A stretch of 48,304 bases of DNA from a virus: the IMG/VR virus record IMGVR_UViG_3300033145_000758, positions 1 through 48,304 of that record, one strand, 5' to 3'. Positions within the stretch are counted from its first letter, which is position 1. Every line of letters begins with the position of its first letter. The notes under the pieces are model-generated. The model worked only from the letters and a program-made list of their open reading frames with translations, searched no databases and was not told the DNA's origin. Both the position numbers and the translations under genes were made by a program. Below, one piece after another: positions 24,872 through 33,219 of the stretch.

Positions 24872-25282
24872 TTAAGTCCGACTGGCCAACCGAAAAGGGT
24901 TTATAGCCGATACCTCCTGCTGACTCTGAATATTCTCAACAGCTTTCTCAGCCCCAAGTGGAGGAGCTAGCCCTTCCCAAACCCCTCCTGGTTGTGTCCC
25001 TTGCATGACCTGATTTAGGGCAGAGGCAGGGACATCTATTTTAACTCCCTTACTGTCAGTGACTACCTTTCCACCTTCAGGGACTTTACCTCTCAGCATT
25101 TCGCTAAGGAGTTTGAGATAGTAAGCCTGCTGCTTAGGGTAGTTTTGCGCTGCGATGGCCTTCTGTGTAATAGCATTTACATTAGTACCTATTGCTTCAC
25201 CAGATGCTATATCCTGACCAGCACCAGCTAAATACTGTAGGAATAATTTGTTCTGAAAAAGATTACTTAGTCCGTTAGTCAT
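24872..25282 (-). CDS. Ejection-module protein with probable programmed -1 frameshift near its 3' end
   Basis: 136 residues in the zero frame, with TAGGAGGT upstream of ATG 25282. The start MTNGLSNLFQNKLFLQYLAGAGQD and a Gly/Ala-rich helical region recall internal virion proteins. The zero frame ends seven codons after AAC CCT TTT, while a -1 shift continues into the long open frame of 24123-24755. It follows the hendecad-repeat protein gene, so it lies in the ejection cassette. Function not recognised. Confidence 0.7.
   Translation of the reverse strand: MTNGLSNLFQNKLFLQYLAGAGQDIASGEAIGTNVNAITQKAIAAQNYPKQQAYYLKLLSEMLRGKVPEGGKVVTDSKGVKIDVPASALNQVMQGTQPGGVWEGLAPPLGAEKAVENIQSQQEVSAINPFRLASRT
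24893..24902 (-). other. Candidate -1 ribosomal frameshift site (AAACCCTTTT)
   Basis: In the minus-strand mRNA the zero-frame codons are ATA AAC CCT TTT CGG. Both A-AAC-CCT and C-CCT-TTT fit the X-XXY-YYZ slippery rule in phase. A stem, TTGGCCAG pairing with CTGGCTGG (with G-U pairs), begins about 3-5 nt downstream with a loop of about 21 nt. The -1 frame is open for about 42 codons before the ATG at 24755 and then to 24123. Confidence 0.6.
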
Positions 25283-25291
25283 TGTTACCTC

Positions 25292-26758
25292 CTATAAAAA
25301 AGCGCTTGCAAGACCAAGGGCTGCTCCAGCTGCCATTCCCCAAGGGCCTAGAAACGAACCAGCTTTGGTATCAGCTATCATTGCCCCAGCAGCAGCACCA
25401 CTCAATGCGCCTCCTATTGCAGACTGCACCGTTGAGGGTCCTCTGGCACCTGGATTAGCCACTCCACTACCAATAGAAGCAAGCACGTTAGATCCATATT
25501 GAAATACTTCAAGATCCCAAAGTGCATCGTTTTCATCTATTTTCGCATCAATTTCCATCTGTTCCTTTTTAGCTACAATTTTAATCCTCTTTCCTTCAAC
25601 CACGAGTCTTGCATAAGCATCATTGAAAGAAATTCTTTGTAACATAAGACGAAGCATTTGATCAGAGCCTTCCAAATAACTCCTTATGTATTCGAGTTCT
25701 AATCTCTTATTTATATCTCCAACTTGAATATCTTTTTTTAAGTTAGCTATACTGATTTGTACCTCTTTATTTAAATTAGCAGTGCTAATGTCTAATTCCT
25801 TAGATAAGTTGGCTTTGCTTATGTCTAAATTTTTCTGCATATTAGCTATACTAATTTGCACACTTTTGTCTAGATTAGCAGTGTTAATACCTAAGTCCTT
25901 AGATAAATTAGCTTTACTTATATCTAAGTTTTTCTGCATATTGGATATGCTAATTTGTGCATTTTTTTGCATATTAGCCATGTCTACATCAGCATTTTTT
26001 AATGCAGCATTGACACGAAGTCCAGAATTGTGTTTAGCAACCTCACGATCTCTGAAGCCTTCAATAATTGATCTTCCAACAGCAAAAGCGCTGGACATTA
26101 CAGAGTTAATATTTCTCATTCCACCTTCAAATCTGGGAAGGACTTTAGAAACAATTTCATCATCTAATTGATCAGCAAATGCATCTACATCAAGAATTAT
26201 TTCTGCATCAGTAATCTCATCAGCGTCACTTACTACATCTGCATCTCCTACAGATTTATCAAGCACAGATACATCACTTACTGATATATCACCTACTGCG
26301 CCTGCATCTCCAACAGACTTGTCAAGCACAGATGCATCACTTACTGTGAGATTTGTTAAACTACCTATTGACATCGCAGCTTGAACAAATAGATCATTCC
26401 AGCTACTTGTGTCAGTAATACCTGCGAGAAGAGTTTTTAAGTCCGCAATCGCTGATTCATAGTCAGTAATATCTGTACTAGGGTCATATGCACTTTGAGC
26501 TGTCCAAGGAGACCCACCAATAGCTGCATCCATAATACCTGTTACAGATACGCTTAGTATATCAAGCCCTGAGTTGTCCAACCAGTTACCATGGACAGTC
26601 TTCATATAGTCTGGATAGTCAACTCTACCAGATCCTCCACCGCCTCCCCCTTTACATTCAGTTACTGGACCAAAGTATTCATACAGCTCTCCATCAACAA
26701 CCTGAAGAGTCTTCATATCTATGACACACTTAGTAAATATCTTCATTTTATTATCCAT
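25292..26758 (-). CDS. Ejection / internal virion protein with 11-residue coiled-coil repeats
   Basis: 488 residues. A six-glycine run lies at 38-43 and a 20-residue repeat (SVLDKSVGDA) at about 139-178. Nine consecutive 11-residue units occupy residues 255-353 (NLDISKANLSK-type), grouped into 33-residue super-repeats. The C-terminal 55 residues are Gly/Ala rich and hydrophobic (GGALSGAAAGAMIADT, MAAGAALGLASAFL), like a membrane-inserting glycine zipper. Right-handed coiled coils plus a glycine zipper suggest a DNA-ejection channel component. It overlaps the previous gene by 8 bp and lacks its own ribosome binding site. Confidence 0.75.
   Translation of the reverse strand: MDNKMKIFTKCVIDMKTLQVVDGELYEYFGPVTECKGGGGGGSGRVDYPDYMKTVHGNWLDNSGLDILSVSVTGIMDAAIGGSPWTAQSAYDPSTDITDYESAIADLKTLLAGITDTSSWNDLFVQAAMSIGSLTNLTVSDASVLDKSVGDAGAVGDISVSDVSVLDKSVGDADVVSDADEITDAEIILDVDAFADQLDDEIVSKVLPRFEGGMRNINSVMSSAFAVGRSIIEGFRDREVAKHNSGLRVNAALKNADVDMANMQKNAQISISNMQKNLDISKANLSKDLGINTANLDKSVQISIANMQKNLDISKANLSKELDISTANLNKEVQISIANLKKDIQVGDINKRLELEYIRSYLEGSDQMLRLMLQRISFNDAYARLVVEGKRIKIVAKKEQMEIDAKIDENDALWDLEVFQYGSNVLASIGSGVANPGARGPSTVQSAIGGALSGAAAGAMIADTKAGSFLGPWGMAAGAALGLASAFL
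25700..25996 (-). repeat. Coding tandem repeat (nine 33-bp units)
   Basis: DNA encoding residues 255-353 of the ejection protein consists of nine 33-bp units with a higher-order 99-bp periodicity. Such repeats can expand or contract by recombination and change protein length. Confidence 0.8.
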
Positions 26759-27227
26759 TAAGATAGTTTAAATTTTGAACAATCTTATCAATATCAAAAG
26801 AGATAAATGTGTAATTAGCTTCCCCTCCTAACCGTCTAACCAATTCTACAATATACGGAGAGTTAGTATAAGCTATTATTCGTGCGCAGTTTTTTGATTT
26901 TGCATATTTGGCGATTATCTTTAACCCATGAGACCAGCTTGATCTATCTATTCTACCATACCCATACAAGCAATAAATCAATAGATTTTTTGTATTACTT
27001 GCATCATCGTAGAGAATTCTTGTCACCATTATACCTTCAAACTTATTACCTTCCTCTCCCTTGGTATAGGAAGCCCAGACCTCAATTTTACCACTAAGAG
27101 CAGCAGATAGAATGCGGTTCATCTTGTCAGGGTGCTCTCCCGCAGTAGGAGGTAAAGAACATTCTATAGCATACTTAATAATATCCCAGAACTTCGATAT
27201 TTGTTCAGGTAGTAGCCTGGTTAACAT
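26751..27227 (-). CDS. GNAT-like N-acetyltransferase family protein
   Basis: 158 residues from ATG 27227, set by GGAGGG 7 bases upstream rather than the longer frame to 27266. An alpha/beta layout with GKIEVWASYT, FEGIMVTRIL, NLLIYCLYGYG and ARIIAYTNSPYIVELVRRLGGE, plus a closing YTFISFDI strand, fits the GNAT fold; the canonical acetyl-CoA loop is degenerate. Such genes commonly sit next to phage ejection proteins. The C-terminus is encoded by palindrome copy 11 (KIVQNLNYL), nearly the peptide made by copy 5. Confidence 0.65.
   Translation of the reverse strand: MLTRLLPEQISKFWDIIKYAIECSLPPTAGEHPDKMNRILSAALSGKIEVWASYTKGEEGNKFEGIMVTRILYDDASNTKNLLIYCLYGYGRIDRSSWSHGLKIIAKYAKSKNCARIIAYTNSPYIVELVRRLGGEANYTFISFDIDKIVQNLNYLNG
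26761..26785. repeat. 25-bp dispersed palindrome, copy 11 (C-terminus of a CDS)
   Basis: Full copy encoding KIVQNLNYL, the end of the gene at 26751-27227. Confidence 0.85.
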
Positions 27228-27237
27228 ATTGTCCCTC

Positions 27238-28626
27238 CTAACCCTGACCACGAGGAGGAGGTGCATAAATCCCTCTCAACCCACGCAAGTCAGTCATCTT
27301 ATAACGAATCTTTATATAACTTATTCGAGACATTTCGTAAATATCACTGAACCTTAGTCTAAATCTGAATGTATGGCTTGATATAATGATAGAGGCTAAT
27401 CCCAGGTTATTCATAGGCTTGTAATGTTCCTCGTTCCAATTCTCAAGATCAACTATCCAATCAGCTCCAGCCTCAGGATCAATTACTTCTATTGCATCTG
27501 TCTCGATTGAGAAAATAGTTTTCTTTCCTTTATATCCCATATCGAAAGGCTCCGTGCATAGATAGGGACTATTAGAGTCTTCTATATCAGGTATCATGTA
27601 AGAACTATTATTACTTCTCCATGTAGCTGAAGGATGCTGTTTGATTTCTGATAATCCGTAAGGAGACAGGAGAAAAGTTTTTGAGCTATTTCCTATATAA
27701 AAATCTCTATTTGAAGGCTCATAATTAACTATAATATCTTCACTGCCTTTCAGCTGCTCTATGTAGTATTGGTAACCAAGCTCTTTAACTCCTTCCTCAG
27801 TAACCTCTCTCAAAATATAATCTTCACCTACATAGATGTGTCTCCAGAAGTTTCCGTTCATAGCCCCTCTGTTAACTACTCCTATATCACTAAGCTCTTT
27901 AAATCCAAAGGTAGCGGGGTCAAGAACTGGAAAAATAAGTGTAATTCCCTTAGATGAATATCCTACCACATTCTCACCTAAACGTCTCACATGATACACC
28001 TCTCCACCAAAGGGGCATCGCCGATAGCCAGATTCGTTTCGGTTATCTGGTGTGAAATCCATCTCACCAATCTTAGACCAGACATAGGAAGTCTTATCAC
28101 AGTCATGCCAGGAACTTACAATATTTCCTCCTACTGCTTGACCTTTAAAGTTGCAGATAGTCCGCATCATAGGTATAGTCGCACTGCTAGTTACTTCATG
28201 CCAGTCGTTGATAGTTGTATCCCAGTAGATCATAATGACTCCATTAGTCATAAAGGCATACTCACCAAAGTCTGCAACTTCCATCAAAGTTCCAATACCA
28301 AAAGTTAAAGCATCAATAGTGAAGATATGAGTTATTGTCTGATGATCATTGCTAACGAGGTAAATATTGTCTTCTTGGCTAACCGAGTCTCGGACAATTA
28401 GAAAGTTATACTTCTCGCCAGTTAAGAATTGTGGGAAAGGCCAGTTATAAAACATATCAATTGTGGCAGGAAGAGGATTGGTAAGTGCTTTATAAGCCTC
28501 AAGTCCTGCCCTTCCGCAGCGAAATCCTAAGCACCTCCATAAATACTGTGAGTTGGTTGGGAGTGCATATTCAGGACTCAACCCATTCTTAAGTGCCTCG
28601 TCGATAAGTAACTCAAATTCTCTCAT
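27238..28626 (-). CDS. Putative tail nozzle (tail tubular B-like) protein
   Basis: 462 residues, beta rich, with repeated short strands and loops that suggest a propeller (FLIVRDSVSQEDNIYLVSND, YAFMTNGVIMIYWDTT, KTFLLSPYGLS). In podoviruses the gene after the head-tail adaptor and small connectors encodes the nozzle, and the position here fits (adaptor 29766, connectors, then this). The start overlaps the previous stop (TAATG) with GGAG 7 bases upstream. Identity is inferred from order and general character, not from a motif. Confidence 0.6.
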   Translation of the reverse strand: MREFELLIDEALKNGLSPEYALPTNSQYLWRCLGFRCGRAGLEAYKALTNPLPATIDMFYNWPFPQFLTGEKYNFLIVRDSVSQEDNIYLVSNDHQTITHIFTIDALTFGIGTLMEVADFGEYAFMTNGVIMIYWDTTINDWHEVTSSATIPMMRTICNFKGQAVGGNIVSSWHDCDKTSYVWSKIGEMDFTPDNRNESGYRRCPFGGEVYHVRRLGENVVGYSSKGITLIFPVLDPATFGFKELSDIGVVNRGAMNGNFWRHIYVGEDYILREVTEEGVKELGYQYYIEQLKGSEDIIVNYEPSNRDFYIGNSSKTFLLSPYGLSEIKQHPSATWRSNNSSYMIPDIEDSNSPYLCTEPFDMGYKGKKTIFSIETDAIEVIDPEAGADWIVDLENWNEEHYKPMNNLGLASIIISSHTFRFRLRFSDIYEMSRISYIKIRYKMTDLRGLRGIYAPPPRGQG

Positions 28627-28847
28627 TAAAGGACTCCAAATTTTCTTTTTCTATACTCAAGGAAATCTCCATCCACAGCGGAATGATGCTTCTTTGGTCT
28701 CTTCCCAGTGGGCTTCCAACCGTGCTCAATTCCCTGGAGCAGTCGCATGGCACTCTTTGCATTCTTTACGCTGGATGCTGTCTGCTTTACTGACCACTTT
28801 CCGTCCTTCTTGTGCAAGATCTTCTTGCCTTCTCTCTTGTAAGGCAT
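28626..28847 (-). CDS. Small basic virion-module protein
   Basis: 73 residues, AGGAGGG upstream. MPYKREGKKILHKKDGKWSV and the following helix (NAKSAMRLLQGIEHGW) fit small basic proteins frequently found between adaptor and tail genes of phages. Very Lys/Arg/His rich and may bind DNA. Function unknown. Confidence 0.65.
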   Translation of the reverse strand: MPYKREGKKILHKKDGKWSVKQTASSVKNAKSAMRLLQGIEHGWKPTGKRPKKHHSAVDGDFLEYRKRKFGVL

Positions 28848-28885
28848 ATTTCCCTCCTGTCAACTGACAGTGCTTGCCAGTTCAT

Positions 28886-29398
28886 TTACTCGTTTGTGTC
28901 TTCAGGTATATCATCTTCAATCTCATTAATGAGATAGCTTTTAACCTCGACATCTCTTACTGTAGGCTTCCATAGAAAAGATACCCAAATCTCTGTTACT
29001 TTTTCCTCAGGGTCAGTGATGTTCAGTGATATATCTAAGCAGTCACCTGAAACCACATCAATGTTAGAGTCTATAGAAGCAAAACGACTGAGAATTACAT
29101 ATTCCTTGGACTGACCTCCTGAGTCGTTGGACACAGAAATTGTTAGTTTAATTTCTCCCTTAGGTTTCTTACCTAAACGAACGAAGCCTTTGGAGATAAC
29201 TCCCTCACAAGGAAACATATAACGAAGGATAGATCCTCTAACATCACTTCCAAGAACAGCGTTAGAGATTGGGTAAGGAGTTATCAAGGCAGCTGCTGTT
29301 TTTCTTGTCCGCCGTGCAAGACGAGTAACTACTTTCTCAATAAATGCCACTCGATCTTGAATTGTAGATGCCTTATGTGGGAATATAAGTGATTTCAT
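28886..29398 (-). CDS. Virion-module hypothetical protein
   Basis: 170 residues from ATG 29398, selected by GAGGT just upstream; a longer frame to 29500 runs into the previous gene and has no site. After a helical start (IQDRVAFIEKVVTRLARRTRK) it is beta sandwich-like (EIKLTISVSND, EYVILSRFASID, EIWVSFLWKP). Position between adaptor and nozzle suggests a head-tail connector or tail accessory. No family recognised. Confidence 0.6.
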   Translation of the reverse strand: MKSLIFPHKASTIQDRVAFIEKVVTRLARRTRKTAAALITPYPISNAVLGSDVRGSILRYMFPCEGVISKGFVRLGKKPKGEIKLTISVSNDSGGQSKEYVILSRFASIDSNIDVVSGDCLDISLNITDPEEKVTEIWVSFLWKPTVRDVEVKSYLINEIEDDIPEDTNE

Positions 29399-29411
29399 CT
29401 TAACCTCGATT

Positions 29412-29762
29412 CTATGAATATGTGATAGATATAATAGCAACCCCAGATAATGACTGAACTGTTGTATAAGATGATGCTGCTTCCATGTTAGTAAGGCCAT
29501 CTGTGAAAGCCTGCCAGATATCCTTCATTACTGTATTAAGAACACCAGCATCTTCAAACCATCTAAACCTGAACCCAAAAACCTCTTCATCCAGTCCAGC
29601 ATTTTGGACAGTTAAGTCTGCCAATATAGATAATTCTATGCTAGCGATAGTATGATTGGTATCTATAGATGCATAGAAATCATCTATGTATCCATCAACT
29701 GTAGTATTTGCTAGTGCAATAGTAGCTTCATTAAAACTCACTCTCATAACTTCAGTAGCCAT
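29412..29762 (-). CDS. Virion-module hypothetical protein
   Basis: 116 residues with AAGGA upstream. Beta rich at the start (MRVSFNEATIALANTTVDG), with a FGFRFRWFED segment, and ending in SLSGVAIISITYS. The length and location right after the adaptor gene suggest a small connector or tail-completion protein. Function inferred only from order. Confidence 0.6.
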   Translation of the reverse strand: MATEVMRVSFNEATIALANTTVDGYIDDFYASIDTNHTIASIELSILADLTVQNAGLDEEVFGFRFRWFEDAGVLNTVMKDIWQAFTDGLTNMEAASSYTTVQSLSGVAIISITYS

Positions 29763-29765
29763 TTT

Positions 29766-30491
29766 CTATCCTTCCATTTGGTCAGCTTCTGCAATGGCTT
29801 CCTCAACAAGATCCATCCCAAGCTGACGCATGTCTGTCAAGATTGCAGTAGTCCAGTCATTAACACCCTGAGTGTTACGATTTACAATTTCAACTTGACG
29901 CATAGCTGCCATTATAAGAAGCATTGGATGAACTTCCGACCAGAAATTTGCGTCTTCATCATTTGTAAGCTCTATTGAATAATACAGTCCACGAATGTCA
30001 AGCATAGTTTTATACTGAACAGGTACATTTAGAAGAATAGCGTTATATTCATAAGCATTGCCGGAGGGTATCTCAACATAGCCTACAAAAGCCTCAATAT
30101 CAGCAACTGTTGCATCTTCTGGAATATATCGAGTAATGCAAGGTGAGTAGTAAAGTGGAGTTCCTTCACTGCGAGAGCTTGGAAGACCAGTTAAATATCC
30201 TTCCATTAAGTCTTGAAGACTTTTCTTTTCAAGTTGCCATCGGCCATTGGTTGTATCAGCTGCCCAAACTTCCTTGACAGCTCTACAATGAGGGAAGACC
30301 GCACTGAACCGTCCTACTTCAACAAATCGAAAGCATGAAGCCCAGGATTTCTGTGTCTCGTCAAGACGGTCAAGGAACTTCCTTCCTTCATTGATAAAGA
30401 AGTCAGCACCATTATCGCTTCCATCTTCGTTTACAAGATCAAAGAGTCCACTAAGTTCACGAAACTTCTGACGGAGCTGTAACAGATTCAT
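29766..30491 (-). CDS. Head-tail adaptor protein
   Basis: 241 residues. The N-terminus MNLLQLRQKFRELSGLFDLV and the ADFFINEGRKFLDRLDETQ helix match adaptor proteins that follow the capsid gene in short-tailed phages. A four-helix layout with an inserted beta part and the LLIMAAMRQVEIVNRNTQG helix fit. It probably forms the ring under the portal. No strong ribosome binding site is visible. A terminator-like hairpin separates it from the capsid gene, so it may be expressed at a lower level by read-through. Confidence 0.7.
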   Translation of the reverse strand: MNLLQLRQKFRELSGLFDLVNEDGSDNGADFFINEGRKFLDRLDETQKSWASCFRFVEVGRFSAVFPHCRAVKEVWAADTTNGRWQLEKKSLQDLMEGYLTGLPSSRSEGTPLYYSPCITRYIPEDATVADIEAFVGYVEIPSGNAYEYNAILLNVPVQYKTMLDIRGLYYSIELTNDEDANFWSEVHPMLLIMAAMRQVEIVNRNTQGVNDWTTAILTDMRQLGMDLVEEAIAEADQMEG

Positions 30492-30516
30492 TTTAGTACC
30501 GTATTAAAAGTTTGTT

Positions 30517-30544
30517 GAAAAGCAAGCTGGGCACAACGCCCAGC
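30517..30544 (-). terminator. Probable terminator or attenuator after the capsid gene
   Basis: On the minus strand GCTGGGC (30544-30538) pairs with GCCCAGC (30532-30526) over a 5-nt loop and runs into TTGCTTTTC. It lies just after the major capsid stop, where partial termination would favour capsid mRNA over downstream genes. Confidence 0.6.
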
Positions 30545-30566
30545 CTGCTGTTGGCCCGAGTGGAGG

Positions 30567-31865
30567 TTAGCTAAGATTATTATCCAGACCAACTCCATTA
30601 AGCACTGCACATTTCTGAGGGAGCCCGAACTCAAGCCCACACTCAGTAAGGTACTCCTCATTAGTACCATCGACTCGACGCTGCCCATAACCTTCAGGAT
30701 GTTTCTTTGCAGTTGACTCACCATAGAATTGTGTATCATCTATGTATTTGTAAGTCATCTCCTTTGGCTCAATGATAATGCCCATGTTACGAGTAGTTGC
30801 ATCATAACTAAAAAGAGGATGAGTTTTCATATGGATAGTCCCAAAGGGAGTTAGCCAGGAACGAATCTGCATCCCATAGGTTTTTTGAGCAGGCTGAAGA
30901 TTAAGCTGACCGCCTGCCATTGCAAGGGCGTCGATACCAAGTAAGAAGCCTGAGCCGCATAGGCAAAGTTTTTCATCTGCCCCATAGCGAAAAATCTGCT
31001 CAAGCATATTCTTGAACCAGGTCTCACCTCCAGCAGTCCAAGTCTGACCGCTGTAAGAAGCATTAAGTGTATAGTCGTCGCAGTTTGCACTTGCATACTG
31101 ACGGATGAAGTTAATCACACCCATAGTAGTACGTTCAGGTTTTCCGTTGTCGCCTATATTCTCAGTGCGGATTCCCCAGAGGAATGCAAGCTCCATCTCC
31201 CAGGAATGCATTTCTAAGGCTTCAGCCTTTGCTTTCTGGTATTGATCACCAGTGCGTAAGCGAGTCTTTCGAGCAGTCCTAGTGATAGACAAAGGTGTAC
31301 GAAAAATCTGAGTATAGTTATAAACCTTCGTCGGATTAAGAGCAATTGCATCTGGCATCTCACCTCCCTCAGGATTGATATTACCGATGATCTTGAAAGT
31401 ATCACAATCACTGAGATCATGGGTAGGTGAGTTGTCATCGTTTTCAAGCAGACGTACTGCAAGGACAGAGTTAGTAGTACCCCTAGTTACACCGGTTATC
31501 TTACCTACTACATCAACTCGATAGTCTGAAGAGTCACGAAGTAAGATTTGATGCCCCTCACGGATACGATTAGCGAGGGTAGTAGTGACTTGAACATAGA
31601 CTACATCCCCAGCCACTCCACCACTGGCGTAAGCAGCACTTAAGTCAGGGAGGGTGTAGACACCAGCTACATCACCTCCAACAGCGGTTTGTTCCTGAGT
31701 CCACCAATGGAATTGAGGATCGTCCACAGATTCAGACCCAAGCATAGACAGAATAGCTGTTAACGGAGCCATTCCATTAGGATATAAATAAAGAATTTGT
31801 TGTCTCCAGTTCATAGGACGCTGATCAGCGACCCAATCACCGTTTCCACGCATACCTAAAAACAT
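30567..31865 (-). CDS. Major capsid protein (SU10-like, DUF5309)
   Basis: 432 residues from ATG 31865, chosen because GGAGGTAA lies upstream of it; the ATG at 31880 has none. The N-terminal MNWRQQILYLYPNGMAPLTAILSMLGSESVDDPQFHWW and the LSITRTARKTRLRTGDQYQKAK helix match the SU10-type DUF5309 capsid family (HK97 fold). It follows the scaffold-like gene as expected. It lacks the delta-domain cleavage motifs of HK97 itself, in keeping with a separate scaffold. Confidence 0.88.
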   Translation of the reverse strand: MFLGMRGNGDWVADQRPMNWRQQILYLYPNGMAPLTAILSMLGSESVDDPQFHWWTQEQTAVGGDVAGVYTLPDLSAAYASGGVAGDVVYVQVTTTLANRIREGHQILLRDSSDYRVDVVGKITGVTRGTTNSVLAVRLLENDDNSPTHDLSDCDTFKIIGNINPEGGEMPDAIALNPTKVYNYTQIFRTPLSITRTARKTRLRTGDQYQKAKAEALEMHSWEMELAFLWGIRTENIGDNGKPERTTMGVINFIRQYASANCDDYTLNASYSGQTWTAGGETWFKNMLEQIFRYGADEKLCLCGSGFLLGIDALAMAGGQLNLQPAQKTYGMQIRSWLTPFGTIHMKTHPLFSYDATTRNMGIIIEPKEMTYKYIDDTQFYGESTAKKHPEGYGQRRVDGTNEEYLTECGLEFGLPQKCAVLNGVGLDNNLS

Positions 31866-31888
31866 AGTTATTACCTCCATACTGGTTA

Positions 31889-31913
31889 AGATCGTTTAAA
31901 AATTAAACGATCT
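31889..31913. repeat. 25-bp dispersed palindrome, copy 12 (perfect)
   Basis: A perfectly symmetrical copy between the capsid gene start and the small decoration-like gene at 31922. It contains two GATC sites, one in each arm. Confidence 0.9.
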
Positions 31914-31921
31914 ATTTGTTA

Positions 31922-32329
31922 TTATTGAGGTACAGTCGTAGGAGCTACAGTCGTTCCAGGAGGAGCAGTAGTACTAACTCCAGGCCATTCACCAGGACTC
32001 AACAGAGGAAACCAGGCAAGACCATCACTGTAGAACAGACCTCGGTCACATTTGCCATCAAATACTATATCACCTATCCAACACTCAGAATCATCTTTGT
32101 CTTGGACAGTAACAGTATTCAAAGCATCAGCATTGCGGACTATGATCGAGTAAAATCGACCCTTGGCTTCAGCGACAGGAGGCAAGGTCAAGACAATCGG
32201 CCCACTATCACCATCTGCGCCTGGTCTTACAACATAGTCTCGAGTAGTCATTTGGTAATCATCTACTGGGTTGACATACTTATCAACCACTTCCCTATAA
32301 TGTTGTTCGTTATTTTGCTCAAGGCTCAT
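31922..32329 (-). CDS. Decoration or head-fibre-like protein with Thr/Pro tail
   Basis: 135 residues, AAGGAGGT upstream. Residues 30-110 are a beta-sandwich candidate (GPIVLTLPPVAEAKGRFYSIIV, NTVTVQDKDDS, RGLFYSDGLAWFPL). The last 20 residues are Thr/Pro/Ala repeats (TTAPPGTTVAPTTVP) like those in the adjacent scaffold-like gene. It lies between scaffold and capsid genes, so it may decorate the capsid. The Thr/Pro tail is a possible O-glycosylation target of the phage glycosyltransferases. Confidence 0.65.
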   Translation of the reverse strand: MSLEQNNEQHYREVVDKYVNPVDDYQMTTRDYVVRPGADGDSGPIVLTLPPVAEAKGRFYSIIVRNADALNTVTVQDKDDSECWIGDIVFDGKCDRGLFYSDGLAWFPLLSPGEWPGVSTTAPPGTTVAPTTVPQ

Positions 32330-32336
32330 AATTTAG

Positions 32337-33182
32337 TTACCTCCTTAATGTTTTGTTCATCTGCTCAAGTTCATTGAGAAGAGGACTAGGGTTAGGTTTA
32401 TCTTGATTTCTTCCAGATCTACCTTTCTTACGAGGCAGCCTGGGAGGTTTATTTCCATCACCTACATCTTTCTTAGTAGCTTGTTTATGAAGTTCGAGAC
32501 GTTTACGAACTTCAGGGGCTACATCTTTCATTATAACATCAAAACGCTTATCGGGATTTTCAGAAGCGAGCTCCTCAAAGACAGCTGCTACAACTTTCTT
32601 GAAAGGTCTGAGGTCTTCATTATCTGCATAAAACTGATCACTAGCCTTCTGCAAATTAGCCATTGTAATGATATTAGATCTCACTATATCAGGGATAGAC
32701 CGTAAAACTCCCTCACCAAGAACCTTTCGAGTATCGGTTACAGCTTGCTGATAGATCTTGTTTAGTAGTTTGTTGAACTCTGCAGGGTCATTCATCACAT
32801 CTTCAATGTCAAGATCACCAACAAAATCTTGTATATCTAAGGCCAGAGGAGCCTCAGTCGTAGGAGCATCTGTTTTCAAAGATTCTTTCTCAGCTAACTT
32901 TGCACGAAGTTCTTCAATGATTTTATCCTTCTCATCAGGAGCATCAGTTGCCGGCGCATTTGTAGATGGAGACTCTGTGGACGGAGCCTGTGTTGAGGGA
33001 GACTCAGTGCTAGGAGATCCAGTAGCTGGGGCCTCAGTAAGTGGAGAATCCGAAACCGGAGCGTTAGTTCCCGGTGCATCAGTTCCAGGAGGCTCAGTTG
33101 CAATAGCCTCAGTTACTATCCCTTCGCCGAAGGATCTATTCATTAATTCTACCTCACTTTGTATATTCTTTGTTTCAACCAT
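32337..33182 (-). CDS. Scaffolding-type protein with mucin-like repeats
   Basis: 281 residues from ATG 33182, set by GGAGGTTAG; the ATG upstream at 33197 has no site. Residues about 30-85 are Ser/Thr/Ala/Pro repeats in steps of five or six (APSTESPSTNAPATDAP). The C-terminal half is helical, with a very basic end (PRLPRKKGRSGRNQ) and a short terminal helix, the usual way scaffold proteins bind capsid. Position between portal and capsid genes supports a scaffold. The low-complexity segment is unusual for scaffolds. Confidence 0.75.
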   Translation of the reverse strand: MVETKNIQSEVELMNRSFGEGIVTEAIATEPPGTDAPGTNAPVSDSPLTEAPATGSPSTESPSTQAPSTESPSTNAPATDAPDEKDKIIEELRAKLAEKESLKTDAPTTEAPLALDIQDFVGDLDIEDVMNDPAEFNKLLNKIYQQAVTDTRKVLGEGVLRSIPDIVRSNIITMANLQKASDQFYADNEDLRPFKKVVAAVFEELASENPDKRFDVIMKDVAPEVRKRLELHKQATKKDVGDGNKPPRLPRKKGRSGRNQDKPNPSPLLNELEQMNKTLRR

Positions 33183-33219
33183 TTTGCTAACCTCCATTAG
33201 TTTGTTTTAAATTAAATAT

